In this document: positions 46,941 through 59,891 of the stretch, piece by piece
Position numbering within the stretch: position 1 is the stretch's first letter
Layout: the number at the start of each line of letters is the position of its first letter
Source: Sepiola atlantica
Lineage: Eukaryota > Mollusca > Cephalopoda > Sepiida > Sepiolidae
Length of the DNA: 64,000 bases
Reading direction: 5' to 3'
Assembly (NCBI GenBank): GCA_963556195.1
Contig: OY744519.1
Span: 33,912,801 to 33,976,800, forward strand
Notes under the pieces: generated by a model
Database searches by the model: none
The model's input: only the letters and a program-made list of their open reading frames with translations
Told to the model about the DNA's origin: nothing
Made by a program: the position numbers and the translations under genes

Positions 46941-48118
46941 CTTCCTGGATTAAATAAAGGGTTCCGTTCGAAATTCCGTACAAATTCCAAAGTTCGACAA
47001 GACGCACCAAAGAAGGTTTGAGGTCACATCGACCGAAACCTCGTGAAAATAACATTAAAAATGAGAATAGTAGTCCGAATATTACAAATAATACAAATTA
47101 TCAATTCTAATCTAAAATAGATTAAAGAGAAGAGTGCTCGATATCAGCGATAAAGCGTATGTAGAATAACGTAAACACACAATCAACAAGCAACGTGACA
47201 ACCAAATTTGGTTTCATCAAATCTCCCACATCCATCACAGACGTTCTTCCGCCAAACCGATCGCTTCGAAGCAGTCCTATCCCAGTCGTTTACATTCATG
47301 CTAGGGGCCTTAAGGTTGTCGATGTTTACCGTGATGCAGTTTCCTATACAATAGTGGCCTATGGAGCTTGTCGTCTTCCATCCGAGCTAGGTATACACCT
47401 AAGCCATCTGATTACTTATGGCGCGCACTTCTATAGCAGGTGCGTAAGCTTCCTGTCGAATATCGGTTTCTGTTGTGAGAGATTGCCAACTGATGAACGC
47501 AACGTTACTGTCCTCTCAAAATAGTAAGGGTGTTCTAATTCGAATAAGAAATGGTATGATAGTTTCTCATACTTATATTTTTTCTTGAATTTAGGATACT
47601 TAAAACATGTGAACACCCGGTCCGTGATCCTCCTCTCACACTTAACACACGCTTTATGTAGACAAAGTTCACGTTACTAAGTCAAATATACTAAACATAC
47701 GGATAGACAGACTTTTCTCATATATATTGGTATGGTGTAAAACGTTATATTCACTGTTATAACATAGGGGCGACACAGATTAGAAACCCGGACGAAGGCG
47801 TCTCGGCTCGAAGTCGCGTATTGAAAAAGAATAATAATGAAAGTCAAAAGACAAAGAAAAATGGTTTTGGAGAGAGATTGGAAAGCTGAACATTAATTTG
47901 TCCGTGACGTCAATAGATCGAAACAATGGACAAGCAAGTGTATATTGTTTCGAAAGAAATGTGGTTGGTAATTAGGGAAAAAGTTAAACTAACGACAAAA
48001 GTAATGTAAATTTACGTAAGCAATGAGGTTCGAAGAGATGAAAGTCTGACAGAGAAACAGACAAGATAGAGGTCTGAGTTTATACAACGGTTTGGGGATT
48101 GTTTGTTCACTAGAGAAA

Positions 48119-48199
48119 GAATCAAACGGAAAATAACATTAAATCCTTATCTGTGTTTTAACACATAAAATGATTTAATTTTATTTTCCGTTTGATTCA
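48119..48199. repeat. 81-bp inverted repeat
   Basis: GAATCAAACGGAAAATAA (48120) and TTATTTTCCGTTTGATTC (48182) pair. The loop holds ACATAAAATGATTTAA. Confidence 0.85.
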
Positions 48200-48679
48200 A
48201 GGGGAATAACTCTTCCCTGACAATAATCAAAAGTGTGAATTGGATAACGTTCCTTACATCAGGAACATTGGATTTATAAGGCAGACTATACAATTCGTTT
48301 CTGACCGTGTTGCAGCACAATCTTTACACACATTACACTTAAAAACAAACAAAGAATTACACGTTTTTATTTGCTAGTTTTGACCTTTTTATGACTAGAC
48401 CAATTTTCTCTTAAACGTGTGTGGCTTAATGGCGCCCTAGAAGTGCAATTTTACCGAAGCGTATACTGGATACTCCTATCACAGGTGAAACGGAAACACA
48501 GCAGACCCCTAACCACTTAACAGAATGTTCGCTGGTGCTGACGCACTAACAGGCGGAAACACCTGCAATCTATTTCTTTAAAAAATCGGAACAGGTGCAG
48601 GGCTCCTGTTGAGGCCCTATAACCCCATCCGGTTCTAAAGAAAAGAATTAGAAGAATTGTTATATTCTATCTAAAAGTA

Positions 48680-48741
48680 AATGTTTGTCTGTTTGTCTGT
48701 TTGTCTGTTTGTCTGTTTGTTTGTCTGTTTGTTTGTTTTTT
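48680..48741. repeat. (TGTTTGTC)n array
   Basis: Octanucleotide TGTTTGTC repeats, ending in TTTG. Confidence 0.95.
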
Positions 48742-49659
48742 GTTTGTGCTGTAGAAATCGATAGGTAAAAAGTTAGAACATCGAAATAAGTTTCGATAAG
48801 GGTTAAATTTTTCATAGAATCTAAAGACACCATTGAAATTTTCCTTCGATTCCATCTGGGGTCACTAGGGGTAATTTATCGGTTACGTCCAGAACGTAAA
48901 GAAACGGGTTCGCTTTTTAAATCGATTTTCTTCGTTTCATAAAACAAAAATAAAATTAATTATCTCAGTAAAGAATTTATTTCTAAAAATAAATTTAAGA
49001 TTAAAGTAAAAAATAAATAAATATTGCATTGAAAAGGTTTCTAATTTTCAATTATTTCAATATTTCGAAACCATCAATGCTTCTACCGAAATGACTTGTC
49101 TATTTAAATAATTATTTTATTGGTATTTTTAAGATTTAAAATAAACGACTTCGTTTCGATTCGTAAAAGTAATTTGCTGTTTTACACATGTCTGTAAGAA
49201 CAAGTAGTTTTTTAAAGAAGAAAACACCGAGCTAACAGTTTTTTACTTGACCTCATATTGCAAATCTTAAATTTAACTTTTCTTTCAAGGCAAAAATTGT
49301 AAATATGACTATATTTGAAATTATTTCCTACCAGCAATATATATCCACACGGACAAACCGGGTGAATACCGCTAGTGAACAATATTTTTATACAATAAAT
49401 TTATATTTTACATTTGATCGGTATAGCTCTGTAAACAAACGCCAAAACGACTCACAGTTAAGTAAAATGGATCCATAATTAATAAACTATATTTAAGATG
49501 AATGGTCACCATCACCTTTTTAATGTATGAATAATTAATGTGTTCCAGCTAGTTGTTCTAAGAGAAATATTCGATAAAGAGTTTCAAACTGGTTGACGAG
49601 AAAGAAAAGACAAAAATGTACCCCCTCCCACATCAAAAGTCTACGTCACAGAAGATATG

Positions 49660-49933
49660 AACTTTACGGGTTGCCATTCTAGCTGCCATTGAGATTGGTG
49701 AATCTTGTCGAGAACTTAAGAAAAGACTGTATAGAACATAAAAGAGGCATAAAAATAACAATTCCTTAAATGCACTATTCTCTCATATATTACAACATGA
49801 CCATTCCTGTAACTTTAAACAAGCCAGACGCGTTAAATTCATTCTAAATAAATATCGTCGAGGACATCTTGCATTAGCACGAATTATAAAGTCTGACACA
49901 ATTAAACAATGTGATGACTTTGTTATGTACTAA
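49660..49933 (+). pseudogene. Penelope-like element GIY-YIG endonuclease fragment
   Basis: Reading from 49688: IEIGESCRELKKRLYRT, a TAA stop, then, after a small shift, KNNNSLNALFSHILQHDHSC, NFKQARRVKFILNKYRRGHL and ALARIIKSDTIKQCDDF ending in a stop at 49931-49933. The order IGE..R.LK.RL...H..A...... then N.S.AL..H....H. and E/A-hydrophobic-I matches the C-terminal GIY-YIG nuclease of Penelope-like retroelements. The RT part is not present. The Tyr of the second motif reads as Glu here. Call from family knowledge without a search. Confidence 0.7.
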
Positions 49934-49934
49934 C

Positions 49935-50785
49935 AAGTCACCACTTATCAAGGCCCATAGGCCACTCGAGGATAAGAGTTAATGAGTTTGCCAGAATGAC
50001 AGTGAAACATAACAATGGTTGATACTGGTCAGAAATTAGATTATTTAAGAGTACAGCTCAACAAGAATTTGTTAACATTGGACTTCAAAACGACCATACT
50101 ATAGTCAGCTGGGAAGCATCCTCTTGGTATTGTGTTCCACGGATAGTTCTTGAAAAGAAGCGTCGCTCATGGGAATTCCGTTTACTTTTAGATACACAGA
50201 AAGAGACAGAAGAATGATCTACAGTGGTTGTAGCTAGACGAGTTCTTGTTCTAAATGTTTTACAGGGTGGAACCATAGATGGAGCTCAGTCGAGCACCTA
50301 CCTTTAAAATAACGATAGAGTCGGGAAAGACTAGCAACGTCTCTTCTGTGAGAAAGAGGCTGAAGAGAAGAGGGCATCTTCCTACGAGGTTTCTACAATC
50401 TATCTCCTTTAATCATCAAAATAATATTAAATGAACAACACCTAAAATTGAATCCAGGCTTTTACATCACATTCTCGAGAAAACTTTTTACCTTCCTACT
50501 TTTTGTTAACATCTATATTAAATTTTCCCACTATATCTATATAAAAATCTTATTTGAATAAGTATTTTATCGGGTTTTTTTTTGGGGGGGGGGGCTGAAG
50601 TGGAATCAACAGCTATTAAAAAATTCGAATTTTAACGCTTATGTTTTTTTTTTCGAGAAAAACAAAACAAAATATTCTATCCGCGTCATAGACACATCAC
50701 GTATTTCAAATTTTAACGTCTATGTTTTCCTCACATCAGCCAATCTTGGCACAGAGTTAAAACCTTGGCACAATCTACCATCGGT
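49935..50785. other. Possible Penelope 3' flank
   Basis: Sequence after the GIY-YIG stop, with no frame over 63 codons. A T8G11 run is at 50576-50594. Confidence 0.35.
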
Positions 50786-50789
50786 GAAG

Positions 50790-51062
50790 GCTTGCTCGGG
50801 TGCTGGAGCCTTGTGTTTGGATGAGGTATGGTTCTGTGCAGTTCTAGGAGGTCTACCCTCCCAGGTATTATCTTCTCTCTTTAAGAAGGGATTAGTTTAT
50901 TGCTAATCGCTGGAGGCGCCCCTACTGGAGAATTCCAACGGGGCTGCTCAGGTATTTTTGTAGGCCAGAGTGCACCCGCCTCTTGTGCATTGACTTTTCG
51001 ATCTCAACTTTCCGACCTTGTATCATCTCTTCCCTCCGTGGAAAGGTCGTAAATACCATCAT
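50790..51062 (+). repeat. U2-headed family body, head eroded (E4)
   Basis: GGTTCTGTGCAGTTCTAGGA, GGTCTACCCTCCCAG, TTAGTTTATTGCTAATCGC, GGAGGCGCCCCTACTGG, AACGGGGCTGCTCAGG, TTTCCGACCTTGTATCA and GTAAATACC follow the order of E3 read on its own strand. No U2 head is recognisable at the left end. The ORFs on both strands are by-products. Confidence 0.8.
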
Positions 51063-51319
51063 CTTGAGAAAGTCTTTAAACAATAAAGACGAAACGTCGA
51101 TAAACATGCAAACGATTTTCGGTTTTCCTTTTTTAATTTTTCATATAAGATGTACAAAATTATGTCCATCTACATTTTTGTTCGCTTAGATGTGTCTACG
51201 CATCTCTATACGTGGCTTCGTCCGTCTATCTATCGGTTTGTCATGCTTCGGCTTAAAATAGCATTTTTATCACCAGTCGCGTTTTATTTTTAGATGCGTA
51301 CAAGTAAGAGACTCTTTAC

Positions 51320-51700
51320 GTTTGTTAGTCTGTCTGTCTGTTATGCTTAAGTTCGAAGTAGAATTTTCTTTGGTCTGTCAAGCTTGTGTTTGAAATAGCA
51401 TTTTCGCCAGTCTGTCACACTTTAGTTTGAAATAGCATTTTCATTCGTCTGTTACGCTTAAGTTTGAAATAGCATTTTCGTCGCTCTGTCACGCTTAAAT
51501 TTGAAATAGCATTTTCGTCGCTCTATCACGCTTAAATTTGAAATAGCATTTTCGTCGTTCTGTCACGCTTAAATTTGAAATAACATTTTCGTCGGTCTGT
51601 CACACTTCAGTTGGAAATAGCATTTTCATTCGTCTGTCAGCTCAAGTTTTAAATAGCGTTTTGCTTATATGTCGCGCTTAAGTTTCAAATGCCACCTTTC
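51320..51700. repeat. 37-bp minisatellite, locus 3 (~9 diverged units)
   Basis: Units such as CGTCGCTCTGTCACGCTTAA plus ATTTGAAATAGCATTTT, period 37, more diverged than the 26.4 kb array. Confidence 0.9.
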
Positions 51701-51704
51701 AATC

Positions 51705-53197
<1,493 letters not shown>

Positions 53198-53214
53198 CTT
53201 AATTTCTCTATTAT

Positions 53215-53392
53215 CACGTGACAACCGCCCATGCTCAAGGGGATTAGGCGACCGCTTACAGATTCAGAATGTCTCTGTGAACCGGGTTCGCGCCCCTTGG
53301 TCTGAGATTGTTACTTCCCTACACCGAGGAGAGCTGAAAGCTCGAAACGACGTCGTATGTAGGTAAAATATTAAAATATAAAATATAATTTC

Positions 53393-53395
<3 letters not shown>
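53215..53395 (+). repeat. tRNA-headed SINE, family 1, with complete hammerhead
   Basis: Head region GGCGACCGCTTACAG, B-box GGGTTCGCGCCCC, spacer GAGATTGTTACTTCCC, hammerhead 53318-53363, then an AT-rich tail (AAAATATTAAAATATAAAAT) into (TA)n at 53394. The 8.08 kb and 61.36 kb copies share the head and spacer. Two (TA)n arrays flank it. Confidence 0.75.
53318..53363 (+). ncRNA. Type-I hammerhead, one core substitution
   Basis: Stem I pairs CCTACA (53318-53323) with TGTAGG (53358-53363), 6 of 6. The core CCGAGGA (53324-53330) differs from CTGANGA only at U4. Stem II GAGC/GCTC (53331-53334 with 53340-53343), loop TGAAA. GAAA at 53344-53347. Stem III is the palindrome CGACGTCG (53348-53355), then TA; predicted cleavage between 53357 and 53358. 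The U4 change likely lowers activity. Confidence 0.82.

Positions 53396-53454
<59 letters not shown>
53394..53454. repeat. (TA)n at 3' end of family-1 SINE
   Basis: Also borders dispersed repeat copy 3. Confidence 0.98.
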
Positions 53455-53458
<4 letters not shown>

Positions 53459-53790
53459 AAAGAAGCTTTGAGTTATTTTAAACAAAAAGACAAAAAAAGT
53501 AAAATGCAGTTTAAATTCCCAGAGAAACTAACTAAATCCAAAATAGTGCAGACTTAACATTCGTTGGAAAATTCATAAATAAATAAAATATATAATAGTA
53601 AGTAAATAAAATAAAAAGGGGGATTAAGTATCTAACAGTGAAACAAAAACAGGAGACCTTAACGTAAGCATCTAATATTAACACGGGGATCATCAGCTGT
53701 TTACCATGTAACTGTTTCGGAGATTTAAAATCAGGACAGTTATATGCATGGCTCTCCAATGGTACAGATCAAACTACCATTTCCCCAATA
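53454..53790. repeat. Dispersed repeat next to TA array, copy 3
   Basis: More diverged copy: AGTCTAAAG start, then GGATCATCAGCTGTTTACC and TTTCGGAGATTTAAA. Extends to ATGGCTCTCCAATGG, which matches ATGGCTTCCCAGC at 43.92 kb. Confidence 0.65.
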
Positions 53791-53828
53791 ATCAAGTGTC
53801 GAAATAATTCAGCTTAAAATTTTACTTA

Positions 53829-53946
53829 TATATACATAAATAATAATAATAATAATCAAATAATAATAATAATATACTACCCTTAAGACTACCGTGTGAG
53901 ATGGTAATTTGCATATCAAATAAAATTCTTTATAACAATAGTAGTA

Positions 53947-54003
<57 letters not shown>
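53829..54003. repeat. (AAT)n arrays
   Basis: Short AAT tract at 53835-53872, longer one at 53940-54001. Confidence 0.9.
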
Positions 54004-54006
<3 letters not shown>

Positions 54007-54085
54007 TACTATCTAAACACTACACCCAAGAACCATTTTGCGATATGGTAGCTAGAAATAAAATTATATAGGAATTAAAGTTGCA

Positions 54086-54090
<5 letters not shown>

Positions 54091-54152
<62 letters not shown>
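54091..54152. repeat. (TA)n
   Basis: Between an A-rich stretch and ATGAATTTTTGG. Confidence 0.98.
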
Positions 54153-54154
<2 letters not shown>

Positions 54155-54261
54155 TGAATTTTTGGAGAGTACAAAAAGTGTTATTATTGCAAGCATGAAG
54201 GGAAGGCGAGTTTTATCGTTCATGATTAAAAGTTAATCAAGAGAAGAAAAAAAAGCCAGCC

Positions 54262-54295
54262 GACTGGTTTCGCCCTCTCTTAACGAGGAGTTTAA
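54262..54295 (-). repeat. GAAACC motif, hammerhead relation uncertain
   Basis: Minus strand CTCCTCGTTAAGAGAGGGCG then AAACCAGTCGGCTGG resembles the other motifs, but the CTGANGA core is not present. Listed as part of a dispersed repeat only. Confidence 0.3.
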
Positions 54296-54452
54296 AAAAA
54301 CGCGGGATTTAAAAAAAAAACGAGGTGAGAAGAGAGAGTAGAGAAAAAAATTAAAATAGCGTTATGGTATATGTACAATGGAGGATTAATTTTAGAGACT
54401 GATCACATCTAGTCCTAATCCCTCGTTTTTTATCCTTCCCTTCATGCTTGCG

Positions 54453-54454
<2 letters not shown>

Positions 54455-54531
<77 letters not shown>
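54455..54531. repeat. (TA)n before the 54.6 kb fold-back
   Basis: The preceding CCTTCCCTTCATGCTTG is the reverse complement of sequence at 54190, so 54175-54445 has inverted ends. Confidence 0.97.
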
Positions 54532-54533
<2 letters not shown>

Positions 54534-54534
<1 letters not shown>

Positions 54535-54720
54535 AGTATGAAAATATATTAAGCTACATTGAATCATCTGCGTTTCATCCCCGCAGGGAATCATTAGACT
54601 AAGTGCCTTACAATTCCCTGTGAGGATGAAACGCGGATGCCTCTGTTTAGCTTAATTGACATAATATATTTATATACTTTCATGCATTACTACTTAGCTC
54701 TACTCACGTATTGAGCACAG
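54534..54720. repeat. Fold-back repeat related to 44.7 kb
   Basis: GCGTTTCATCC (54570) and GGATGAAACGC (54625) with GGGAAT/ATTCCC pairs inside form a stem. The minus-strand core reads CTAATGA (G5 mutated), the plus-strand core CTTACAA. The tail TACTTAGCTCTACTCACGTA matches the 44.7 kb copy. Confidence 0.65.
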
Positions 54721-54998
54721 TTGAAGTAAATACTGAAAATACACAATAGATTATATCACCTTATTGGCACCATATCTGAAATAGTACCTGACACAAGGAA
54801 GGATGCTTCAGGGCCCTTCACCACCAGTCCCTGCATCCATAACTTCGAAATACAAAACATCTCTTACATCTAAATAATATACGAGGTCATCTCAAAGGTA
54901 AAATGAGAACAAAACTCACAAGTTGTATGCCTCTCTGCAATTCTATCTGTGATTCCGTTTATTTCAAGATAAAGCGACGTGGGGAGGGGTGGAGAGAA

Positions 54999-55044
<46 letters not shown>
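54999..55044. repeat. (CT)n-(TA)n
   Basis: CT to 55017, then TA to 55043. Confidence 0.97.
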
Positions 55045-55047
<3 letters not shown>

Positions 55048-56140
55048 AAATTGCCTGTCTGTCTGTTCGCTTTTTATTTTATCGCACCCTTCAACGCAGG
55101 CCTAGAACGGAGGATTGTCGTTCTATTTAAGTGATTGTAGGCTACAATAGAAAGTTTATCTGACTGCAACAGTTAATCAACAGACGACATCATCGTTTCA
55201 CATGAAAATATGCTTTACTGGTCTGGAAAAGGAATTAAACAGCTACACAGTCAGTCTTTATAAAGCGAGACATGCGACTAATGTATATTTATCATATGTT
55301 ATGATGATCTATCCTATTGCGTTACTACATGGACTCCTCCCGACACTATGGATAATGATAATGGTGGTAATAGAAAGAATCGCTATCACCAAGCCAAAAG
55401 CAGTCTCTGACAACCCATTACTTTTGTACTTTCTGTAAATACACATTTCTGTTAACTCTACATCCTAGTTGTCTTATTTATTTTCGATCATTTAAGGCGA
55501 CAGCCCCATATCTTTGCCTATTTGAGGAAAGCAACGAAATACGTCTGCTCCGGATAGTGTACTAGCTTCATCTCTACAGAGGAAACAAAATCGCGTGGAT
55601 GCTAGCCGGCGATTTGTGTTCCTACGCCAAAGTCTCTGATTGGCTGGAGGGAATCACCTGAGTGGTACACCTATCCATTTACATCAAAGAAAAGTAGTAC
55701 ACAATACAGTTAGAATATGTGACTGCTAATAACCCATACAAATGATAAATCACCGCAACCTTGGGATTGTTTATTGTGTTATTGATCAATTTTCAGTTTA
55801 ATCAGTGGACACTGACTTTAGGTCTAATCAAATATAAGGGAGATAATTCTATCTTCTGAACTACTAGATGTATCTACCCGGCGTTTCCCGGGAATCTTTT
55901 TACTTTCAATTTTGTTTCGCTCATTAAACCCCCGCTTTGCTTTTCCTTTTGATTTAATTTCTCGTGAGAAATATTTATATTTTGTGGAAGATAATCCATT
56001 TCAAAAATCGGTTTTACAATAAAATCGACAGAACTCTTGCGAAAATGTTGAAATTTAAATCCCATATATACTCTCTAGTCATTTTTCTTTCTCTCTTTTA
56101 ACGACGAAAAAACATGGTACGAGATAATATATCGTTATAA
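55045..56140. other. No gene identified
   Basis: 78-codon ORF at 55202-55438 is unassigned. TACCCGGCGTTTCCCGGG at 55876 is the clearest copy of the CTACCCGG hairpin motif. Confidence 0.5.
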
Positions 56141-56144
56141 TACA

Positions 56145-56300
56145 TCTTCTTATTCCAGTAGTTTCTTTCCAAGAACTGCGGGTTTATGGAACTCTCTTCC
56201 TGTTGACTGTTTTCCTCGTTCTTATAGCCTTGGTCTTTTCAAGACTGAGGTCAATAGGCATCTCCTGTCTTTGCGATAATCATCTTTCGTTCTTTTTAGC
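56145..56300 (+). pseudogene. LINE C-terminus (third copy of the LWNSLP family)
   Basis: From 56160 the frame reads SFFPRTAGLWNSLPVDCFPR and then GLFKTEVNRHLLSLR with a stop at 56277-56279. It aligns with the LINE ends at 12.5 and 39.6 kb, but the sequence differs enough to be another subfamily. Strongly 5'-truncated, about 40 codons. Confidence 0.82.
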
Positions 56301-57657
56301 TCTTTACATCAAGTGGCTTCATGCCTTGTCAGGAGCGATTTCCATTAAACATTGTTTTTCTTGAAACGGTATTCCCCTCTTTTTTTTTAATTGGACTTTT
56401 GTGAAGTTTAATTGAATTATTTGCGGTATCGTTTGGTCATTACATCAATTTAATAAAATTGTTTAAAGTTATAGCACACTTTAAAAAGGGTTAATTTAAT
56501 ATTTTTCGTTTGAATTGCTATAGACAGACGTTGTCTGACAATTTTATTATATGGAAAAAACAAGAAATAAAGTGTCTTTCTTAGTGGTGTTTAATTGTTT
56601 TAATTATAATCTTAAGTAAAAACGAATTTTTTCTAGTTGAGATTTTCAAAAGCAGCAGCACAGTGAATGTGATATTTATGTATTGACTCTTCATTGGACA
56701 CAATCTCCAATCAGCAGGGTTTTTTTTTCTCAGTCAAACAGAGAATTCCAGCGCATGGTATAAAAACCTTAATACAACGTCTTTCTCTCCATTTTCTGTC
56801 CTTCTTGCAGAGACAACACGCGTGCGTACGCCACCATCCTGTCTATCCCCTTTGAAGGAGCGAAAGGCTCTTCGGCAAGCAGTACACACATAACGAAAGC
56901 TTTGCGCGGGCGTCTAAACAAAACCCCCGCGCATATACACTGTTAAACGTACGCGCACATAAGTTCATAGATGCATACACTCTCTCACTAAATACACCTT
57001 GATAAACGAACGCACATGTACACAAATCAATAAATGTACACATTTTCTCAATAACAAAACAGAGGCACGCCATTTACACACGCGTAAACGCACATAGCCC
57101 CAACCGTAATGAACGCGCATAGATCTCTCACTGACAAAGCAAGCGCGTTAATATACACATATATCTTGATGCCTATTCATTAACGCATACGTAAACGTAC
57201 ACGGCGCTAGCCGAAACAAACACGTGTACTTAATTTCTCTTTACAGACTGTTGTTGCCTTAAAAGGTCGAAAAGAAATAGCACATATAAAAAGTTATTAA
57301 CAAGAAATTGTATTAACAGAAAGTACAGAAGTAATGGGTTGTCAGAGGCTGGTTTATTCACTTCTACTGATTGACCATAACGACTCTATTCATAGAGTCA
57401 GGAAGCAGTGACGGGATAGGGTAGATCGCCGTAACACAGACAAACACCTTTTTATCGCCTGTACGTTCTTTGAACGCTATGAATTTTCATTCTTCCCCAG
57501 TGCTTTGTTTCGCATTGTCTAGATTGATTCATTTTGTATGTATAGACTCTGTCATTCTTTCTTTTGATAATGTCCTATACACCTCAGAGTTGACTCAGGC
57601 AGAAGAGGGAAATTTGAGAAACTAGGCGCTGTTAGTTCTATATACTCTACTCCATAC

Positions 57658-57666
57658 TCCTCTCTC

Positions 57667-57737
<71 letters not shown>
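57658..57737. repeat. (CT)n
   Basis: About 78 bases with one GC step. Confidence 0.97.
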
Positions 57738-57740
<3 letters not shown>

Positions 57741-58555
57741 ACATAAAGTGCAGTTCTCTATGTGTTCAGTTAAAATTACGAAACTACCAAAGATTTACAA
57801 ACACACCACATATATTTTGCTTCAATATCACCTCAGTCAGACTTTGGTACATAATTTACTGCCATATTCGTTCATTTGAGGTCACCAAGGACCAAATTAG
57901 CGAGTGTGAAGTCAGATAAAATAAAACTCTATTATTCAAGAAATTCAAGAAATCAAGGAAAATAATTCTATAAATAGTTTTAAAGTTTTTTCCCCTTAAC
58001 CAATAACAATAACACACAAAGGGCGTGATATCCTTTCAGATAGAGTTTTATAACAATAATAAATAATGGTTATGGCTTATCTTAATATTTTACTGCATTT
58101 TCACGGAAAATCCGATCGTCAGAAATGTATTAATAAAATCCTTAATGTCTTTATAGATTTGTATTCAAATGTATAAAGATTTTATTACTATACTTCTGAC
58201 GCTTAGATCTTTCTTGAAATTACAGTCAAGTTGTTGCATATCCACCTTGCTTGGGCCGCGGCGGTGCTCGTTTTGTACACTCGTCCCGGAACGGCAGTGG
58301 CAGTTCTCATTTTATCACTCGTCATTTTTAACACCATAAATCATATAGTTTGCATACCTTTAAATTTCTCCCTCGCCGCGTAGAGGATGCGTCGTCTAGT
58401 GGCTGAATTCTTTCTTCTTTCTTTCTGCCGTGAACCACGCCGCTGCAACACAAAAGCTCCATGACCGACTCGGAAGACAAACAATCTTTTAAATTTAATT
58501 TCTGTTTCATTTCAAGCGTTAATTTTCCGTCAGCTGGGAGATATTCACTAACGTC

Positions 58556-58556
<1 letters not shown>

Positions 58557-58587
<31 letters not shown>

Positions 58588-58603
58588 GAGAGAGAGAGAG
58601 AAA
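58557..58603. repeat. (GA)n
   Basis: GA tract with a GGGG interruption near 58585. Confidence 0.95.
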
Positions 58604-59028
58604 ATTACTGCTTTCGTAATTACTTATCAATTAAGTCCTTAACCATTCGTGGAGGGGGGCAAGAGATCTTTCGCCTGTATTTTCTTAGGGAATTAATTCC
58701 CTTAATCAAATTGCGGACTACATCCTAAATCACGTCTGATAGGTTGGCCTCCAAAACCCAGACTGACTAAAACTCTCTTCCCACGCAAAGGCCCGTGACG
58801 TCACATAGCCTCTATCGCAGGTGCACATTGACCCTTGATCTGAGGTCTCGTCATGCGGTGACGCTATCACGTCTGTGAGTTCCGACTGTGAGAACAGCCC
58901 TATTCTGCACTCAACTGCACGGGTCCACCCGCACTAATTCGCGCAAGTCAAACAAACGATTTCCAACAGATACGTCCATTCCCATAGGGCCATTATCCAA
59001 CAAAGTATTGATAAGCCAAATCTATTAT

Positions 59029-59032
<4 letters not shown>

Positions 59033-59100
<68 letters not shown>
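59033..59100. repeat. (TA)n
   Basis: Followed by TTAATGGGTTG. Confidence 0.98.
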
Positions 59101-59103
<3 letters not shown>

Positions 59104-59537
59104 GGGTTGTGTTGTTTATGTTGCTAACTCTGAATCATCATTTTAGGATGGCGGACCTCTGAAGGTCGCACGTGAGTTCAAAGTTTTTCTTTCTGAACGT
59201 AAGTCTATTATGTCACACTACGTTGTATTTTTTTTTCAAACTAAGAACTTTTTATGTAGTTTTCTGACAAGCTTGGGGTGAACAGATTTAATATTGACAT
59301 AATAATGTTGTTTGGTTTACTTTAAACGAAACGATTCGTAAAATAATTTGCACTGAAATGTATCTGGTTTGAAAATGTTTTGTAAGAAAAATTTAAAAAA
59401 TCTTGGCTTTTGGAATATAAATGAAATATGCTTGCTTATATATGCTCTGTTGTTACTGGTTGACATTCATCGATCTTAAATTGAAAGAGGTTGGTAAACA
59501 TAAAGTATTGAAAGTACATGCGAAAACATATATTTTC

Positions 59538-59542
<5 letters not shown>

Positions 59543-59578
<36 letters not shown>
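59543..59578. repeat. (TA)n at 3' end of family-2 unit (59.6 kb)
   Basis: Downstream on the minus strand of the eroded hammerhead. Confidence 0.97.
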
Positions 59579-59585
<7 letters not shown>

Positions 59586-59589
59586 TTAT

Positions 59590-59833
59590 TTATAAATAAC
59601 ATTTTCAAATTAACCCATATATACATGTGTTTCATGCCAAATCTCCAATCATCAATATTGGAGGAGACAATCCCTGCCGGTCACACGGTTCGAACCCCAA
59701 TACGAAAGTCATATTTGAATTAGTTGTCAGAGCGCGTATCGATGTGCCCACCACGCATTGTCAAGAATTGGGAGATTGAATTAACGTCTAAATGGCAAAT
59801 TCGGCGGCCATCTAGCAAGTTGTCAAAAGAACT

Positions 59834-59835
<2 letters not shown>
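59590..59835 (-). repeat. Family-2 hammerhead unit, copy at 59.6 kb
   Basis: Minus-strand order as at 35.1/35.4 kb: GCCGAATTTGCCATTTAG, tRNA-like head with CACATCGATACGCGC and GGGGTTCGAACCGTG, linker GACCGGCAGGGATTGTCTCC, hammerhead (59662-59614), GGGTTAATTTGAAAATG and (TA)n. Core C3 has become T (TTGATGA), stem I has one A-G mismatch, and stem III has ATGTATA. Probably inactive. Confidence 0.72.
59614..59662 (-). ncRNA. Eroded hammerhead (TTGATGA core)
   Basis: Stem I CCAATA/TATGGG, core TTGATGA (59655-59649) and GAAA (59633-59630), with palindromic stem III broken by one change. Confidence 0.5.

Positions 59836-59888
<53 letters not shown>
59835..59888. repeat. (TA)n left of the 343-bp palindrome
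   Basis: Begins where the family-2 unit ends. Confidence 0.98.

Positions 59889-59891
<3 letters not shown>

Larger units (their letters stand above)
46805..49655. other. No gene identified
   Basis: A 109-codon plus ORF at 47195-47524 is unassigned. The rest is AT-rich with the octanucleotide array and one inverted repeat. CACACGGACAAACCGGGTG near 49345 fits the CTACCCGG motif set loosely. Confidence 0.45.
56305..59030. other. No gene seen
   Basis: Contains CT and GA arrays. AGGGGGGCAAGAGAT near 58655 resembles GGGGGGAGCAAGAGAC near 21098, a weak dispersed match. Confidence 0.5.
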
